Made by a program: the position numbers and the translations under genes. Under the pieces are notes generated by a model. That model saw only the letters and a list, made by a program, of their open reading frames with translations, was not told the DNA's origin and ran no database searches. From the NCBI RefSeq assembly GCF_018274385.1, contig NZ_JAAFYZ010000018.1, positions 16,300 to 80,299 on the forward strand: DNA of 64,000 bases, in the 5' to 3' direction. Positions within the stretch are counted from its first letter, which is position 1, and each line of letters begins with the position of its first letter. Of the stretch, positions 59,401-63,478 are shown piece after piece. Source of the DNA: Catenulispora pinistramenti. Lineage in GTDB: Bacteria; Actinomycetota; Actinomycetes; Streptomycetales; Catenulisporaceae.

Positions 59401-60094
59401 CCAGCAGCTTGTTGCCCCACCCGGTGCCCTTGAGCAGGTTCGGGGCGAACTTCATGAACCCGCCGGTGATGGCCCCGTCGAAGAAGCCGCCGAGCGCGCC
59501 GATCCCGGCCGAGATCCCGACCTCGCTCCAGTTGAACCCGGTGTTGAACTTGATGTTCGTCAGTTCCTGGGCCAGCGCGTCGTTGACCGCCGACTGGCCG
59601 CCGAACATGGCGACCTTGCCGAGCAGCTGCTTGCCGATGTCGAGCATCGTGATCTCGGCCTCGGGGATCTGCTCCTCCTCCAGGGCCTCGCCCGAGCCCG
59701 GGAAGAAGGCGTCGATCACCCGGTCGTAGAGCAGCATCACGCCGAGCTCGGCGGTGTTGAGGATCATCGAGATCTTGCTCTCGTAGACGCTCGCGGCCAT
59801 GCCGTAGGAGGCCTCGCTCTGCGCCGTCATCATCGCCACGATCTGCGGGATCGAATCGCCGGTCAGACCGTTCATCGTGTCCTGGAACATGTCGATCCCG
59901 GGCCCGTTGACCGCGCTCGTGACGTCGACGGTGTCGCCGTGCACCTCGCTGTTGAACTCCAGGAACTGCCCCTGGTGCCCGGTCCACAGGTCGGCGAGGC
60001 CGCCGAGCTGGTCCTCGTCGGCCTGCGGGTACACCGAGTCCATGTTGATGATCCGGGCCACCCAGCGCAGTGGCTCCGGCAGATCCAGGCCCAC
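41459..60094 (-). CDS. Giant multi-effector type VII-secreted toxin
   Basis: One uninterrupted reading frame of 6211 residues. Residues 1-290 are the WXG-like/CpnT-type export domain of actinobacterial ESX toxins (LPEPLRWVARIINMDSVYPQ at the start). Residues 620-1490 are helical repeats. After that comes a chain of effector-like modules: OTU-like cysteine protease (1720-1980), Fic (2010-2310), two protein-glutaminase-type deamidases (2740-2880, 3610-3755), ADP-ribosyltransferase (4900-5060), decayed Fic (5400-5545) and C-terminal Fic (5827-6150). Five His/Cys modules near residues 1570, 2455, 3330, 4590 and 5150 sit between them. GTG 60094 directly follows the stop of the WXG-like gene upstream. 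The layout recalls MARTX toxins: many effectors, one polypeptide, probable self-processing. Targets could be competing bacteria or eukaryotes; that is unresolved. The protein ends in a PAEN triplet repeat. Confidence 0.9.
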   Translation of the reverse strand: MGLDLPEPLRWVARIINMDSVYPQADEDQLGGLADLWTGHQGQFLEFNSEVHGDTVDVTSAVNGPGIDMFQDTMNGLTGDSIPQIVAMMTAQSEASYGMAASVYESKISMILNTAELGVMLLYDRVIDAFFPGSGEALEEEQIPEAEITMLDIGKQLLGKVAMFGGQSAVNDALAQELTNIKFNTGFNWSEVGISAGIGALGGFFDGAITGGFMKFAPNLLKGTGWGNKLLVGGIGGVSNFASTLIGDVAQNQQINWEQAVGALAGGTAMGLFGANHGGKGGEGFHEEDFDEMNLAEDDFKPPVDEHFSPDFALQKVGSDTNLLTFKEPPPTGGPHDDELDYLDVGSDDGSDFDADPHLDLDLHLDTPEIPPVSLPRIADFTGDSGSSPLPTDLGDLRNLVKNAPSDPGVKTLYLGNSGGRTPDAIVAKLNDLVSDEKNFDAGQLFNPAGDNRIVLTDPVGRDGLDAVQDAVNDFAAKLPDLGPGATPPKLEVVAPVRGSDGGPGDWVVVRPSADQKSLGPVYDPRVVFFVGGGRVVLGRDQGFDVHPGGLAKPEIDAAEQQALPKPVADLITAFKAEKLADPDLDRLSELARANDVNVVVLQDGEHPLHLNPDSDHQLYLLKDGKQTSLLKRGPSAQDVTKTARASAAVRQDLVGKVRDRLPDLKDYKEAVKQVQDAALASGVGARSLVDVADVTRLYDLLSGKKESGLDLLLKAGEDAKPDPDLALLGRMVKAARGGNPKALDTLLAKVPDMRVKPSARRIAGFKEGLDQLADLHQINALRQRRRAAFDRLREDLGTVSDLSARSLRTVSRREIEQLSGKPEVADGTGRGGRADYDHATELLGLQRETFGAADPNRISQLAALHQLVALSRRDLPGLLPEDRPLTLNDFRRLIHEVRGGRLDAKWRQDVAKVANLALRAHRQDEPLTLAALPVKLRYEDLAHDLRLKPEDLASLAERTGVKPEGGWRERVLDVQNLVRDLGLKDPGDQDLTHLAAVVDLVRHDLPKTAAAARGPLHAQHVEMVLDKVFGPKRTPDEDLPALGKLIDGLTGHRDVTLANVRARAAFAAVEKDLGITHEDAARAFRDAGAPTGRLDEFAVRERGVELLALTHRLLGEEEFARLGPDGLAPTLATVRRLSDLLRSDHKESTASVVGPLRAADFEPLLDRVLGPGPGPGPGPKDHDEGLRRLASLADAVGAREAGQNPSSALDTAALRFEHQWQQLPESVRGHADTLTDGDTYTDVKAADRIISRLADAGSDDGLNRALDTLALHKHLYETAGPGSREQIGDLARILAVADLGPRDGALGLDDLDGFVQRLSGEEDLTATPQTLKLLANAARAIPRGRAGTDTLARSFRYERLTTKFDADPVAASDTISALVKTTGLSRGRVIEAADVVHAAGHSVEAPSNGVADRLEAADKLITLARSTSPRTGDGPLGTDALKPLLDQLVPHHETDATAQRRLFQAALENRGRLTVNKLRDSLAGPHAAGRQRPGPARDGQALHDEFASAISKNDRGDLVLTDRAEDREAFEALPTYKNTRTVAAHVDAVAKTVSIDGKTLTYDEAARLLKHTLADDADAAPVVLVACDGAEFAKVLSKELGRDVIAANGTVWQLPGHHVVAGRGDSVPKQDKWWDKSEKPSATWSRYRDGREESELGESHLSSALAEADKGFSPLPAGDKDISGPAYKWTGSRENQAGTQSDDDGPPSSAFQLDDTSYVPFEPDLPPSALALGNCFHHALAASLSELDIHGIGPDPDKVPAWRHSVADRLSQSAVTGSDHPGETPLTLGGEESPTNRRSAQVLLSELSDDRLQELSQLHLDPTRVTKPSDAPLDSASAPRTAKNIHLERLTDLLDNGTLQERTSLLRSISDRYADDGKDGMAALAEYARADTENGKGLPSYSSMLEFAQRLPSLWDSPLGDDLPESVAVLLDLHITVVRSDHTATSLNPDGATEVTLFLDTSGPRPHYQAVRPVDQHDGAPTVTRSPGGSDEQLRGAGFSSKLRGLLPSALKGGYRDLIKDTRKDLTDVLPEDEWWRLYIDPKDHEKALASLNLADAKARGVTGPGDYYDRVDPENKTKQLPDGAYPFRDGMTEALRELPKLPGVDFDSYKKLHSLAISKLADRQFQEKSSVLGRHEADNANKTSFSAWVSDPAADAESERYLNRPLLAPRTSANDVMAIFATKLPPSLKVTQKLIRELGRDESDLPICTYTEEKAGEGTSLKIDVNYTLAARRPLYEAIMREYLRGIRDSAGADDQLRAIGKAVRALHVAHFFPDGNGRTHLSLLLQKLLLDNGFGVAVLPAAAPEGAVGQDAERTFFKLFNGGASLDTIVDELRSSIARTAEFHGPQTEASHSNAHVQTFDATGSHHPVAGPSNSHAGNPHVAPGTGHLPDPAHSVLEQSGHLLFPSHADDQVAFAALPRFDGHRTVAAHIDKAAGTVQLRPGSGPLDYEQAAGILIDQLGPGEEPIVLVSCDGADFAAVLSRMTRRDVIAADGIVWQMPGHTVVTSRTEAPPPPRFWSNEIKPADEPTWSRYRNGERVFDSDTEDLAAAMTKLAPSAQRSVGETDIAAPHRWLPPSGTEHPGVPGKVSDLAAGSRDRVATNAELKGLADQIGVGHQDRLGGLVLTTEDRNTRLTHISSLADALRPGAELDVDRATEVRRLYDLIRKNGLGPDGSESFDPHQALAGLAGLLDPDRPEGPFTTGEGQRLLHAVRQAKYKGDPVDTTALRTAYRDAPKVTSDVANDLFTRLASEKHTDLDGTEQPIPFGFPDDGCYDRAYAMAQKLTGLGLSARKVFAVRSGGQKLAVSAETAERGFWGQPKEVTWGYHVATLLEGLDENGFRTEYVFDPSLHKGLLGVDGWLSAMGVEPGGARRLDLPDTDDGADGGKAGAAHMLGVANRISSLIDTVSTSRRSTVGDPVYNWTVEKPLVLTTRGDRYWLSTDQATPMEDLSEHATNAASRDLGNRIKALRRFFTGPDADQRIKDVIKHAIDTDPAFAAQRDTLRSGTDFAAPSKAFGSTKDFMLFNKIKREYRTAPVGTDYPEVNDWRPGPVPGGLFPAAYDHGAPFVELRSDGRVLWLGGGEEQFDPMLRAAFESLDPPAGRVAVILPGRGTSAHAGGRALNVDDVTGLLGKAGIAPDRPLVLLMSEAAEGADSFASRLAQAWQGPVTAPNSPVSVNLRTGQAFAATSRFDVHGTLQPMVNGRFLTFDPISGALRQDLPSPTHLGGHESDPAEPGSWLRLPTEPPPAASAHASAPLPHPAAPVGPEVQRRAMLVEQHGGNLLFPHLAEDTLAATALPRFDGHRTVAVHIDKATRTVRLGSESLAYDDAAAVLAYRLGTGNDPIVLVSCDGADFAATLSRLTGREVIAADGTVWQLPGRTVVTSNTATGPVTNHLWWQKKPADGPTWRRYTSDGRVEASDENNLSTAMTQFAPSAARTVGGPDFATAHRWSPQDGTKHPGVPDKVSDLASGDRERPATDAEIQALADKIGISDQGSPRTTEDLHTLLTHIGGLADALRPGAELDIDRATTVRRLYDLIGKNGLGPDGSGAFDPHQALAGLVHPGRHDGPITTGEGQRLLHAVHQATSAGEDVDPAAVRDFYGSAPKVTSDVAQDLFSRLSGETYKDSDDANRPIPFDYPEDGCYDRAHVLAEKLTEWGFAPRKVFAVRSGGQKLTVSAETALGGFWGEPKEVTWGYHVATILEGLDENGLPTEYVFDPSLHKGLLTVDEWGAVMQVEPGGSRRVDFPDGPDSRAKLPDSAGENAGHEVTLTAMRTVANEIGSLPDINPSLRRSDGGANRESFNWAVEKPFILTAPKDTYWLSLDKPEPPAESLDEYSVLTETQHMANYIKALRRFYLKDAPIEKAVLRELGANPAFKVLRDSAGQEDFTPKAEAFRHRKDGMLFNRAVKKLQNGLSDGSKADDTWKPEFTPGSLKSTQADHSTLFLAVRSSDSRVVWLGGGQESDSALRAAFEQVKVPAGQVAVILPGHGEFGPAEDREQAVQNVIDLLTKAGVGPDTPLTLLMSGAAENAQAVKAGRLVTVKDGEIKAVMKDGVPDRQDSFAARLAKAWDGSVTAPNSSVFINVRTGQVRAVTVAHDVGDALQPKVNGAFITFDKANPNGRISDESWHGFEPSDRDDVWVRPPTDSIASTDPLSSVAPYAWGSSKQDAAHEARIGGYLLAKQSSLTAARDMVVKLRTTLANLNPGVDHAVLDKAFFQDDVTGSGQVGPSVRLDDLLRDGNTRELMTAFYNGAYFSRGEHTFLTTMLRRDNLGHQWLLKTAGRVDVDKLGAYREHIRKATPDAPAGSASLTAQAIQFTESPHLANHFGGLAAGTALTPKTEAAADLLRSAAFRDKRPDPAKALFRMTQVDLKGYGVGLGKYELAHLLRTHPELGDDEREPLPWVTGQLWSEVKTGTDWYQKVVTDGRMPVLSGPSGTAARLYLLAKLFDPAGDHEDFLGALTGWMLAGHDHSAYEIVQALRAVGYAKPGADSFIKTSEDLYQAIPGLHADELHPNGYLRVPSGTDVSVTFKDSVHTTATGWSVIDRGDEFDVASALTMPAGWKSLAVHLDAATGHVLVNGRMLTDDQTLKLFGPLVEKALADGQGLALVACGGDKLAELLTARYPDLDIASVNDLAVQYPDGRVVAGKMNGTAVVPTPKSWWNAQNGAAHVPAVSHWSDGKKQQSYDRILGDALKKIKANTGPESEAAPTSSAAKPTTEPLTVTVEDETYTWTGFTGGSDRLVPSRFDLVDAAGIRRPLTLASAAEFLRNRGYTLTEEHEAALNLYLHGTTKPGKDYKDSWFGAALLNRRVGKVLTAIRNLGTRYFDPTRDSIFDQQVYRDARGRLLRIPDTEFSAPAQVLNDGASDRFDITEAQFDAHWRAFPPKVTQIPTTSVGFGRGPRDFKPELLPSARRYGPLLKASPLWYRDDNSPLYRWDLREPGAVFGTGFRPGNRDLARSLRYYVAQKHATGLISTTRTPNWISTLGFAIRQDHYVYRYTIDAPGGIDVLSTLGTKSPFPNEYEVAFWDGIRPEFVTAVQEGRIPFPGAAPVWGPWTDRQTWITRHTSTLAPGTDVSTAVHESLQWHDHEAYPGDAHVAGFTLVNKPEDLGMAAALPRLPGIVNIAVHGDPAIPGNYLLRGRSYTATELAPVLAAYLDQPAIVPYLHGVAIIGCNGAPLGEALSTAMIHGHGNWDVPIISTTGKVWQIAGGEVRASVPDNVPGTVSLPGATTWWAPGAGPTHAPQNVWTVHGRGLLTPDLGSELTGTYQHVLATYYPLATGTARMSPFAGKALSLGPYSWSGPHSSRAHENALAIERQNGPEKLSVVQPGADLQKVLGIDPQAGNGFSPSPGLLAAAKKILDGPPLHLDADSFDSFRDDLVKDLPGLDRIPFHDAATGLPKNFTFSGRKVSAIAADLTEETYQGRRLLASYDGADSILHEDLPTFEVTAAKLGERQSDLPVALVKDGVVRPNYSPASGRVLLRTILDNYRLDVSRLSDHPYDQLRTIARTVRALQVGGFFGGREGSVVRNVLLQKLLLDRGFGTAKLDFARPEEVSSSAQVLQANPWADNPWADNAETAAPAADPHLDPDELFSGSRPLPEIVDELVAGITRAGNTHQASPEAQLLVARPDTTLTVRQDKELPNNPVLVYKDSGPSRTWTISAYAGGLFSFSGAKSAGAFQSHMALHWLTGGRDSSLPFSKLPSAVRAKMVSALMDLHEWKPGYDLAAQAKEAERALAWSDPRTLDSLDGYVPEHGGLIWLANDKFVGAARVVQTSGPLGPMIEVETFVPAHNRVATITWEHFKALTAENFPAAKYVVGSDVDTALGSGYSELIRNSRRNLSDVLPEGEWWKLYINPKDHKSAEQVLDNPAWSGAGMERPGDLYDIEKRVSKQEQGRPPEANSGDVVPGHGQYPFRDSMESAYKKFLDSADGSQLGFAEYHLFHAETVKLMPRNKFTNFHKPSTVLHEPDEAKTQFPISGKPADDLENETYLGRHLLQRESADNNLSQLVSERDVTLHPDDPPLDDPYYRRSNLVPWGEYKQSELPITVHTDSNIYANYSLSARQPIYRAIMHEYVKGIRAATDDGAKLTAIAKAVRALHISHLYGDGNGRTHLSLLLQKLLLDNGFGVTVLPGTDIRGAGTFDSLFSGGYPLTAIVEAINHGMVPPPPVPDVDVDLGLDQTGPPVQTGHPAENPAENPAENQVLVTTG
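41645..42616 (-). other. Toxin domain: C-terminal Fic module
   Basis: HLYGDGNGR starting at His6105 has the catalytic His and the GNGR loop, followed by THLSLLLQKLLLDNGFG. The preceding 270 residues parallel the region before copy 1 (NLSDVLPEGEWWKLYINPKD versus DLTDVLPEDEWWRLYIDPKD), so the duplicated unit includes a partner domain. Confidence 0.8.
43460..43880 (-). other. Toxin domain: decayed Fic module
   Basis: RALQVGGFFGGREGSVVRN aligns with the other Fic copies, but Gly5520 replaces the catalytic His and the GNGR loop is lost. The flanking LLQKLLLDRGFG is kept. Probably inactive. Confidence 0.65.
44450..44767 (-). other. Toxin domain: His/Cys module 5
   Basis: His5130 (VNIAVHGDPAI; His-Gly as in clan CD) and Cys5176 (GVAIIGCNGAPLGEAL), then TTGKVWQIAGG. 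It lies just C-terminal to the ADP-ribosyltransferase. Confidence 0.55.
44915..45397 (-). other. Toxin domain: ADP-ribosyltransferase
   Basis: Arg4938 (PLYRWDLREPG), the STT motif at Ser4977 (GLISTTRTPNW) and the Glu pair 5024/5026 (FPNEYEVAFWDGI) form the R-S-ExE signature of NAD-dependent mono-ADP-ribosyltransferases, in the style of pierisin/scabin-like toxins. Confidence 0.72.
46175..46477 (-). other. Toxin domain: His/Cys module 4
   Basis: His4571 (KSLAVHLDAATG) and Cys4614 (LALVACGGDKLAELL). More divergent than modules 1-3. Confidence 0.5.
48830..49267 (-). other. Toxin domain: protein-glutaminase-like, copy B
   Basis: Cys3646 (PEDGCYDRAHVLAE), His3700 (VTWGYHVATIL) and Asp3720 (YVFDPSLHKG). 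Triad spacing (54 and 20 residues) is identical to copy A. Confidence 0.7.
49895..50242 (-). other. Toxin domain: His/Cys module 3
   Basis: His3312 (RTVAVHIDKATR) and Cys3352 (IVLVSCDGADFAATL), then REVIAADGTVWQLPG. Confidence 0.55.
51455..51877 (-). other. Toxin domain: protein-glutaminase-like, copy A
   Basis: Cys2776 (PDDGCYDRAYAMAQ), His2830 (VTWGYHVATLL) and Asp2850 (YVFDPSLHKG) give the Cys-His-Asp triad order and motif style of protein-glutaminase deamidases, which convert protein Gln to Glu. Confidence 0.7.
52535..52882 (-). other. Toxin domain: His/Cys module 2
   Basis: His2433 (RTVAAHIDKAAG) and Cys2475 (IVLVSCDGADFAAVL), then RDVIAADGIVWQMPG. Close to module 3 in sequence. Confidence 0.55.
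53165..54067 (-). other. Toxin domain: Fic module, copy 1
   Basis: HFFPDGNGR starting at His2273 matches the Fic core HxFx(D/E)GNGR, followed by THLSLLLQKLLLDNGFG; the final Arg of HxFxDGNGRxxR is not conserved. Fic proteins transfer AMP or another nucleotide moiety to target hydroxyls. Confidence 0.8.
54155..54937 (-). other. Toxin domain: OTU-like cysteine protease
   Basis: Cys1736 in ALALGNCFHHALAASLSEL and His1968 in SGPRPHYQAVRPVD, after the strand ATEVTLFLD, fit the OTU pattern GNCxxxAL...HYxAV. The family cleaves ubiquitin-like or other isopeptide bonds. Function inferred from these motifs only. Confidence 0.55.
55205..55537 (-). other. Toxin domain: His/Cys module 1
   Basis: His1546 (RTVAAHVDAV) and Cys1588 (VVLVACDGAEF), followed by RDVIAANGTVWQLPG. 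The strand-His then strand-Cys order, 42 residues apart, is that of clan CD peptidases such as toxin CPD/C80 domains. Confidence 0.55.
55625..58237 (-). other. Toxin region: helical repeats
   Basis: Residues about 620-1490 are rich in Leu, Ala, Arg and Asp and carry a recurring 'L..LA.L..LV.....' helical pattern with DLRLKPEDLASLAERTG-like units. It is probably a spacer or solenoid. No catalytic motif is seen. Confidence 0.55.
59225..60094 (-). other. Toxin domain: WXG-like export domain
   Basis: Residues 1-290. The opening LPEPLRWV, the run of long helices with ADLWTGHQGQF, and the later Gly-rich hydrophobic stretch GISAGIGALGGFFDGAITGG match the N-terminus of many actinobacterial ESX-exported toxins (CpnT-like). 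Confidence 0.8.
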
Positions 60095-60391
60095 TCAGGT
60101 CTCCGCGTTGATCTCGGCGTGCCGATAGGCCAGCGCGGTCTCCTGGAGGTTCTGCCCCGCCGAGCCCACGACGCCGGACAGGCCGCCGCTGGAGTCCAGG
60201 ACGGACTGGGTGCCGGGGGTGTAGTTCGCGGAGAACTGCACGCCGTAGATGTCCTGGCCCCACACCTCGCCGTAGCTGTCAAGATCGGCCTGCAGACCGC
60301 CCACCATGCTCACGAGGCGCTGTCCGTGCTCGACGAACTTCGTCCCGTGTTCGTACACGCCGTCGGGATCGGCGGCCAGCGTCGTCGGCAT
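60095..60391 (-). CDS. WXG100-like ESX protein
   Basis: A 98-residue helical protein typical of small ESX-associated proteins (YEHGTKFVEHGQRLVSMVGG, then a long second helix NLQETALAYRHAEINAE). The WXG turn is replaced by VWGQDIYG. It may pair with the export domain of the toxin, whose gene starts at the very next base after its stop. It starts 3 nt after the stop of the YbaB-like gene. Confidence 0.75.
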   Translation of the reverse strand: MPTTLAADPDGVYEHGTKFVEHGQRLVSMVGGLQADLDSYGEVWGQDIYGVQFSANYTPGTQSVLDSSGGLSGVVGSAGQNLQETALAYRHAEINAET

Positions 60392-60393
60392 GG

Positions 60394-60876
60394 TCAGCTC
60401 CTCACATCGCTCGTCTGGTCGCCGGCGGCCGGCGGGTAGGAGGGGAATCCGCCCTTGAAGATCTCTTCGATGTCCACCCGCGGCCGGGCCGGCCGGAACA
60501 CGGAGGTGATCTCCACGGCCTGGCGCTGCGCCTCGGCCTGGGCCGCCCCCATGGTCTCGGTCACCAGCTTCGACAGCTCGACGGCCGACAGTTCCCGATG
60601 GGCCCGGCCGGAGAACTTGGCCTCGATCAGACGGCCCCGGGCGTCCACGGTGACCGTCAGCTCGCGCTTCTTCGAGGTCTTGCTCACCCGGACCGCGGTC
60701 AGCCGGCGCTGCGCCTCGGCGGTGTCGGCGACAGCGCGCTGATACCGCTGCATCGCGTCGGCGATCCGCTGGTCGAAGTAGGTCGGGCCGAGGGCCACGG
60801 CCTCGGCCCGGGTCAGCAGTTCCTTGCCGTCCGCGGACCGGATCAGGCCCTGCGCCGCCTGGTCCGGCCCGGTCAT
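60394..60876 (-). CDS. YbaB/EbfC-family protein
   Basis: A 160-residue protein with the YbaB-like core (VSKTSKKRELTVTVDARGRL, then IEAKFSGRAHRELSAVELSK, LVTETMGAAQAEAQR). YbaB-like genes are common in actinobacterial ESX effector operons; the reason is unclear and DNA binding is only a family property. It overlaps the upstream gene by ATGA. Confidence 0.8.
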   Translation of the reverse strand: MTGPDQAAQGLIRSADGKELLTRAEAVALGPTYFDQRIADAMQRYQRAVADTAEAQRRLTAVRVSKTSKKRELTVTVDARGRLIEAKFSGRAHRELSAVELSKLVTETMGAAQAEAQRQAVEITSVFRPARPRVDIEEIFKGGFPSYPPAAGDQTSDVRS

Positions 60877-62558
60877 CGCATCATGCCGGGGTCGAGGTCG
60901 GACAGCCCGAGCCGGTCCCGGCCCGCCCGGCGTTCGGAATTCGGCTCCGACAGCCCGAGCACCGGCGGCGCCAGCTCGACCCCGGCACCCCAGACGTCCT
61001 CGTCCTCCTCCAGGAAGACATCGCGTTCGCGGCCACCCTGGCTCTGACCTTGCTGGCCGCCCATCATCCCGCCCATCGGCGGGTAGAACGGCATGCCCGA
61101 CTCGCCCCCCGCGGCGGCGCCTTCCTGGGCCGCGGCCTCGGATCCGAGCGCTCCGGCCTGGCCGGCGCCCAACGCTCCCAGGGGGCCCATGCCGCCCATA
61201 CCGCCCACAGCGTCGGCGCCGCCCAGACCTCCGAGGCCGCCCAGACCGCCCAGGCCGTTGGCTCCGCCCAGACCGCCGATCCCGTCCAGGCCACCGGTGC
61301 CGTTCAGACCACCGATGCCGGTGAGTCCGCCCAGGGTGCCGATCCCGTCTTTGACCGATCCCAGGCCGGCGAGGTTGACGTTCGGACCCGGTCCGCCTAG
61401 CCCCTTGAGGAGGTTGTCCAGGCCGTTGCCCAGGTTGGCGTCGGACTTGCCGAGCCCGTTCAGGCCGTCGCCGATGCCGCCCAGGCCCTTGCTGAAGTCG
61501 TCGCCGATTCCGCCGAGGCCTTTACCGAAGTCGTTGCCCAGACCGCCGAGGCCTTTGCTGAAGTCGCTGCCGATTCCGCCGAGGCCCTTGCTGAAGTCGT
61601 TGCCCAGGCCGCCCATGCCCTTGCTGAAGTCGTTCCCCAGACCGTTCAGGCCCTTGTTGATGTTGTCCAGGGTCTTGTCGAGGTTCGGATCGTTGTTGTT
61701 CGTGTTCTGATTGTTGTTCTTGTTGGTGTCCGTACTCGGATCCTTGCCCAGATCCGGCGCGGTGGTGTCGAACGCGACGTTGTTGAGGATGTCGATGGTC
61801 GGAATCAGCCCGGCGTAGACGTTCGATGCCCACAGGGCCATGAGCTGACTGCAGTTCCACATCGTGACCGGGACCAGACCCGGCTCGGTCAAGGTGGCGT
61901 CGGTCGTCGACCACGGAGTGCTGTGCGGGTCGTAGAACATCATGAGGGCCATCCGGTCGTGACCGCCGCCGGCGGCGCTCGCGTTGGTCCAGATCACATC
62001 GCAGATGTCGTGCATCTTGCCGAGCATGGCCGGGATGTTGGTGTACACGGCCGGGACGGTCGGAGTCGTGCCGACGCTGGCCGCGGTCAAGCCGGTGAGC
62101 TTGCCGATCTCGTCGGCCACCCCGTTGATGTAGGTGTAGACCTTGTCCGCCAGCTGGTAGAAGACGTCGGCCGCCTGGCCGGTCCACGCCGAGCCCTTCT
62201 CACCCACCGCGGCTTCGATGGCGTCGTTCATCCAGGTCGCGTACTGGTAGAGCGCCAACTGGATGCCGGCCAGCGATTCCCAGGCGATCTGCCAGGTCTG
62301 GGGCTGGCACTCGGACCACGTGTTCGGGATGGATCCGCCGGCGTCCCAACCGCCGAACAACGCGACGTAGGCCTGGTTGTAGAAGTATCCCTGGTTCGAA
62401 GTCGGATCGCCGACGAACGTGAACGTGTCCACCAGGTTCGCGATCGGCGCGCTTCCGGTGTCGCTGTAGGGCCCGACCCCGCTGAGCTGGTACAGATCGC
62501 CGAGATTCTTCGCGTCGGGGTTCACCGGATTGGTTACCGGCGCCGTGTAGTGGTCCAC
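60873..62558 (-). CDS. ESX-associated protein with Gly-Leu-rich repeats
   Basis: A 561-residue protein. The N-terminal 260 residues are helical with a WXG-like turn (GEKGSAWTGQAADVFYQLAD). An Asn-rich linker follows, then about six units of the form GLGNDFSKGLGG or GIGSDFSKGLGG (near residues 285-360), and after that a longer Gly/Leu/Ala tract. The C-terminal acidic end FLEEDEDVWGAGVELAPPVL is seen in other ESX operon proteins. It resembles PPE-type architecture in outline. Probably secreted or a secretion adaptor. Confidence 0.7.
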   Translation of the reverse strand: MDHYTAPVTNPVNPDAKNLGDLYQLSGVGPYSDTGSAPIANLVDTFTFVGDPTSNQGYFYNQAYVALFGGWDAGGSIPNTWSECQPQTWQIAWESLAGIQLALYQYATWMNDAIEAAVGEKGSAWTGQAADVFYQLADKVYTYINGVADEIGKLTGLTAASVGTTPTVPAVYTNIPAMLGKMHDICDVIWTNASAAGGGHDRMALMMFYDPHSTPWSTTDATLTEPGLVPVTMWNCSQLMALWASNVYAGLIPTIDILNNVAFDTTAPDLGKDPSTDTNKNNNQNTNNNDPNLDKTLDNINKGLNGLGNDFSKGMGGLGNDFSKGLGGIGSDFSKGLGGLGNDFGKGLGGIGDDFSKGLGGIGDGLNGLGKSDANLGNGLDNLLKGLGGPGPNVNLAGLGSVKDGIGTLGGLTGIGGLNGTGGLDGIGGLGGANGLGGLGGLGGLGGADAVGGMGGMGPLGALGAGQAGALGSEAAAQEGAAAGGESGMPFYPPMGGMMGGQQGQSQGGRERDVFLEEDEDVWGAGVELAPPVLGLSEPNSERRAGRDRLGLSDLDPGMMR

Positions 62559-62602
62559 CAGATGTCTCCTCGGAGTCCTGCGCTGGTCGGGGGGAACGGT
62601 CC

Positions 62603-63151
62603 TCAGAGCGTGGGCGGCGGCGGCGTCGGAGCGGTCACCCCGAGCTCGGACTCCAGGCTGGTCAGGTCCGTGTAGGCGACCTGCTCCCCGTTCGCGTATT
62701 CGGTGGCGGCGTTGATCAGACCGTTGGCCAGGTCCTTGACCATGTCGTAGATGGACAGCGTCACGTTGTTGAGCTTCCCGGTCTGCAACAGCGACAGAGC
62801 CACGGCTATCTGCGTGTTGTACTTCAGCTTGGCTTGGTACGCGTTCTTGTAATAGCTGCCGTCCTGGCAGTAGCCCGGCAGCAGACCGGCACCGTTCTGC
62901 GCCACGGTCCCGTCGCCGTACTGGCTGTACTTCTGCGCGGTCAGGCCGAGTCCGCCCGAAGTGTTCGATAGGGCGATGTTCGCGGGCAGGGTGACGAACA
63001 GTTGCTTGCCCGCCGCCCCGCTCCCGGCGGTCGTGTCGGTCCCGGTCAGGGAACTGAGAAGCATCTGCCCCAGCGCGTTGATCGCCTCGTGGTCCGCCGA
63101 GACGCCGGATCCGCTGTTGCTGTCGTGGGTGTCGTCGCCGGATCCGCTCAT
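62603..63151 (-). CDS. ESX operon protein of unknown function
   Basis: A 182-residue protein, unrecognised. It has a Ser/Asp-rich N-terminus, a central part with a possible single Cys (GYCQDGSYY) and a helical C-terminus ending in APTPPPPTL. ATG 63151 overlaps the WXG100 stop in ATGA; an upstream frame extension is not supported. Its position inside the WXG operon suggests co-secretion or chaperone function. Confidence 0.65.
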   Translation of the reverse strand: MSGSGDDTHDSNSGSGVSADHEAINALGQMLLSSLTGTDTTAGSGAAGKQLFVTLPANIALSNTSGGLGLTAQKYSQYGDGTVAQNGAGLLPGYCQDGSYYKNAYQAKLKYNTQIAVALSLLQTGKLNNVTLSIYDMVKDLANGLINAATEYANGEQVAYTDLTSLESELGVTAPTPPPPTL

Positions 63152-63441
63152 TTGCCGAGCGTCCAGCTGTTCTTGACCCGGGACTCGGTCGACTTGAAGT
63201 TCTCGTTGACGTTGCCCAGCGTCATCGACGCCCGGGTCAGCAACTCCTGCATCCGCTTGGCGTCGTTGTCCCACGCCGTCTGGCAGATGTGGTACTCGTC
63301 CTGCGCGGCGCCGGACCAGGACGCCAGCATGCCCTTGAGATCGCTGTCCAGGCTCTGCAGCTCGGACTGGAGCTCGGTACTGACCTTCTGAAGGGCGCTG
63401 ATCGTGTCGTCGACGCCGTTGAACTGGATCGCGAATGCCAT
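63148..63441 (-). CDS. WXG100 protein (EsxA-like)
   Basis: A 97-residue two-helix protein with the turn LASWSGAAQDEYHICQTAWD (W-S-G, and the Y-x3-x-type export end further on). Typical length for ESX small substrates. Likely forms a heterodimer with the protein at 63479. Confidence 0.92.
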   Translation of the reverse strand: MAFAIQFNGVDDTISALQKVSTELQSELQSLDSDLKGMLASWSGAAQDEYHICQTAWDNDAKRMQELLTRASMTLGNVNENFKSTESRVKNSWTLGK

Positions 63442-63478
63442 GCGTTCACTCCTCCTTGCCGCCCGGGGCGGGCAGTGG

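Noticed and set aside
58244..60439. Plus-strand open frame of 731 codons
   Set aside because: Antisense to the toxin's export domain and to the WXG-like gene; composition is a shadow, with no recognisable domain.
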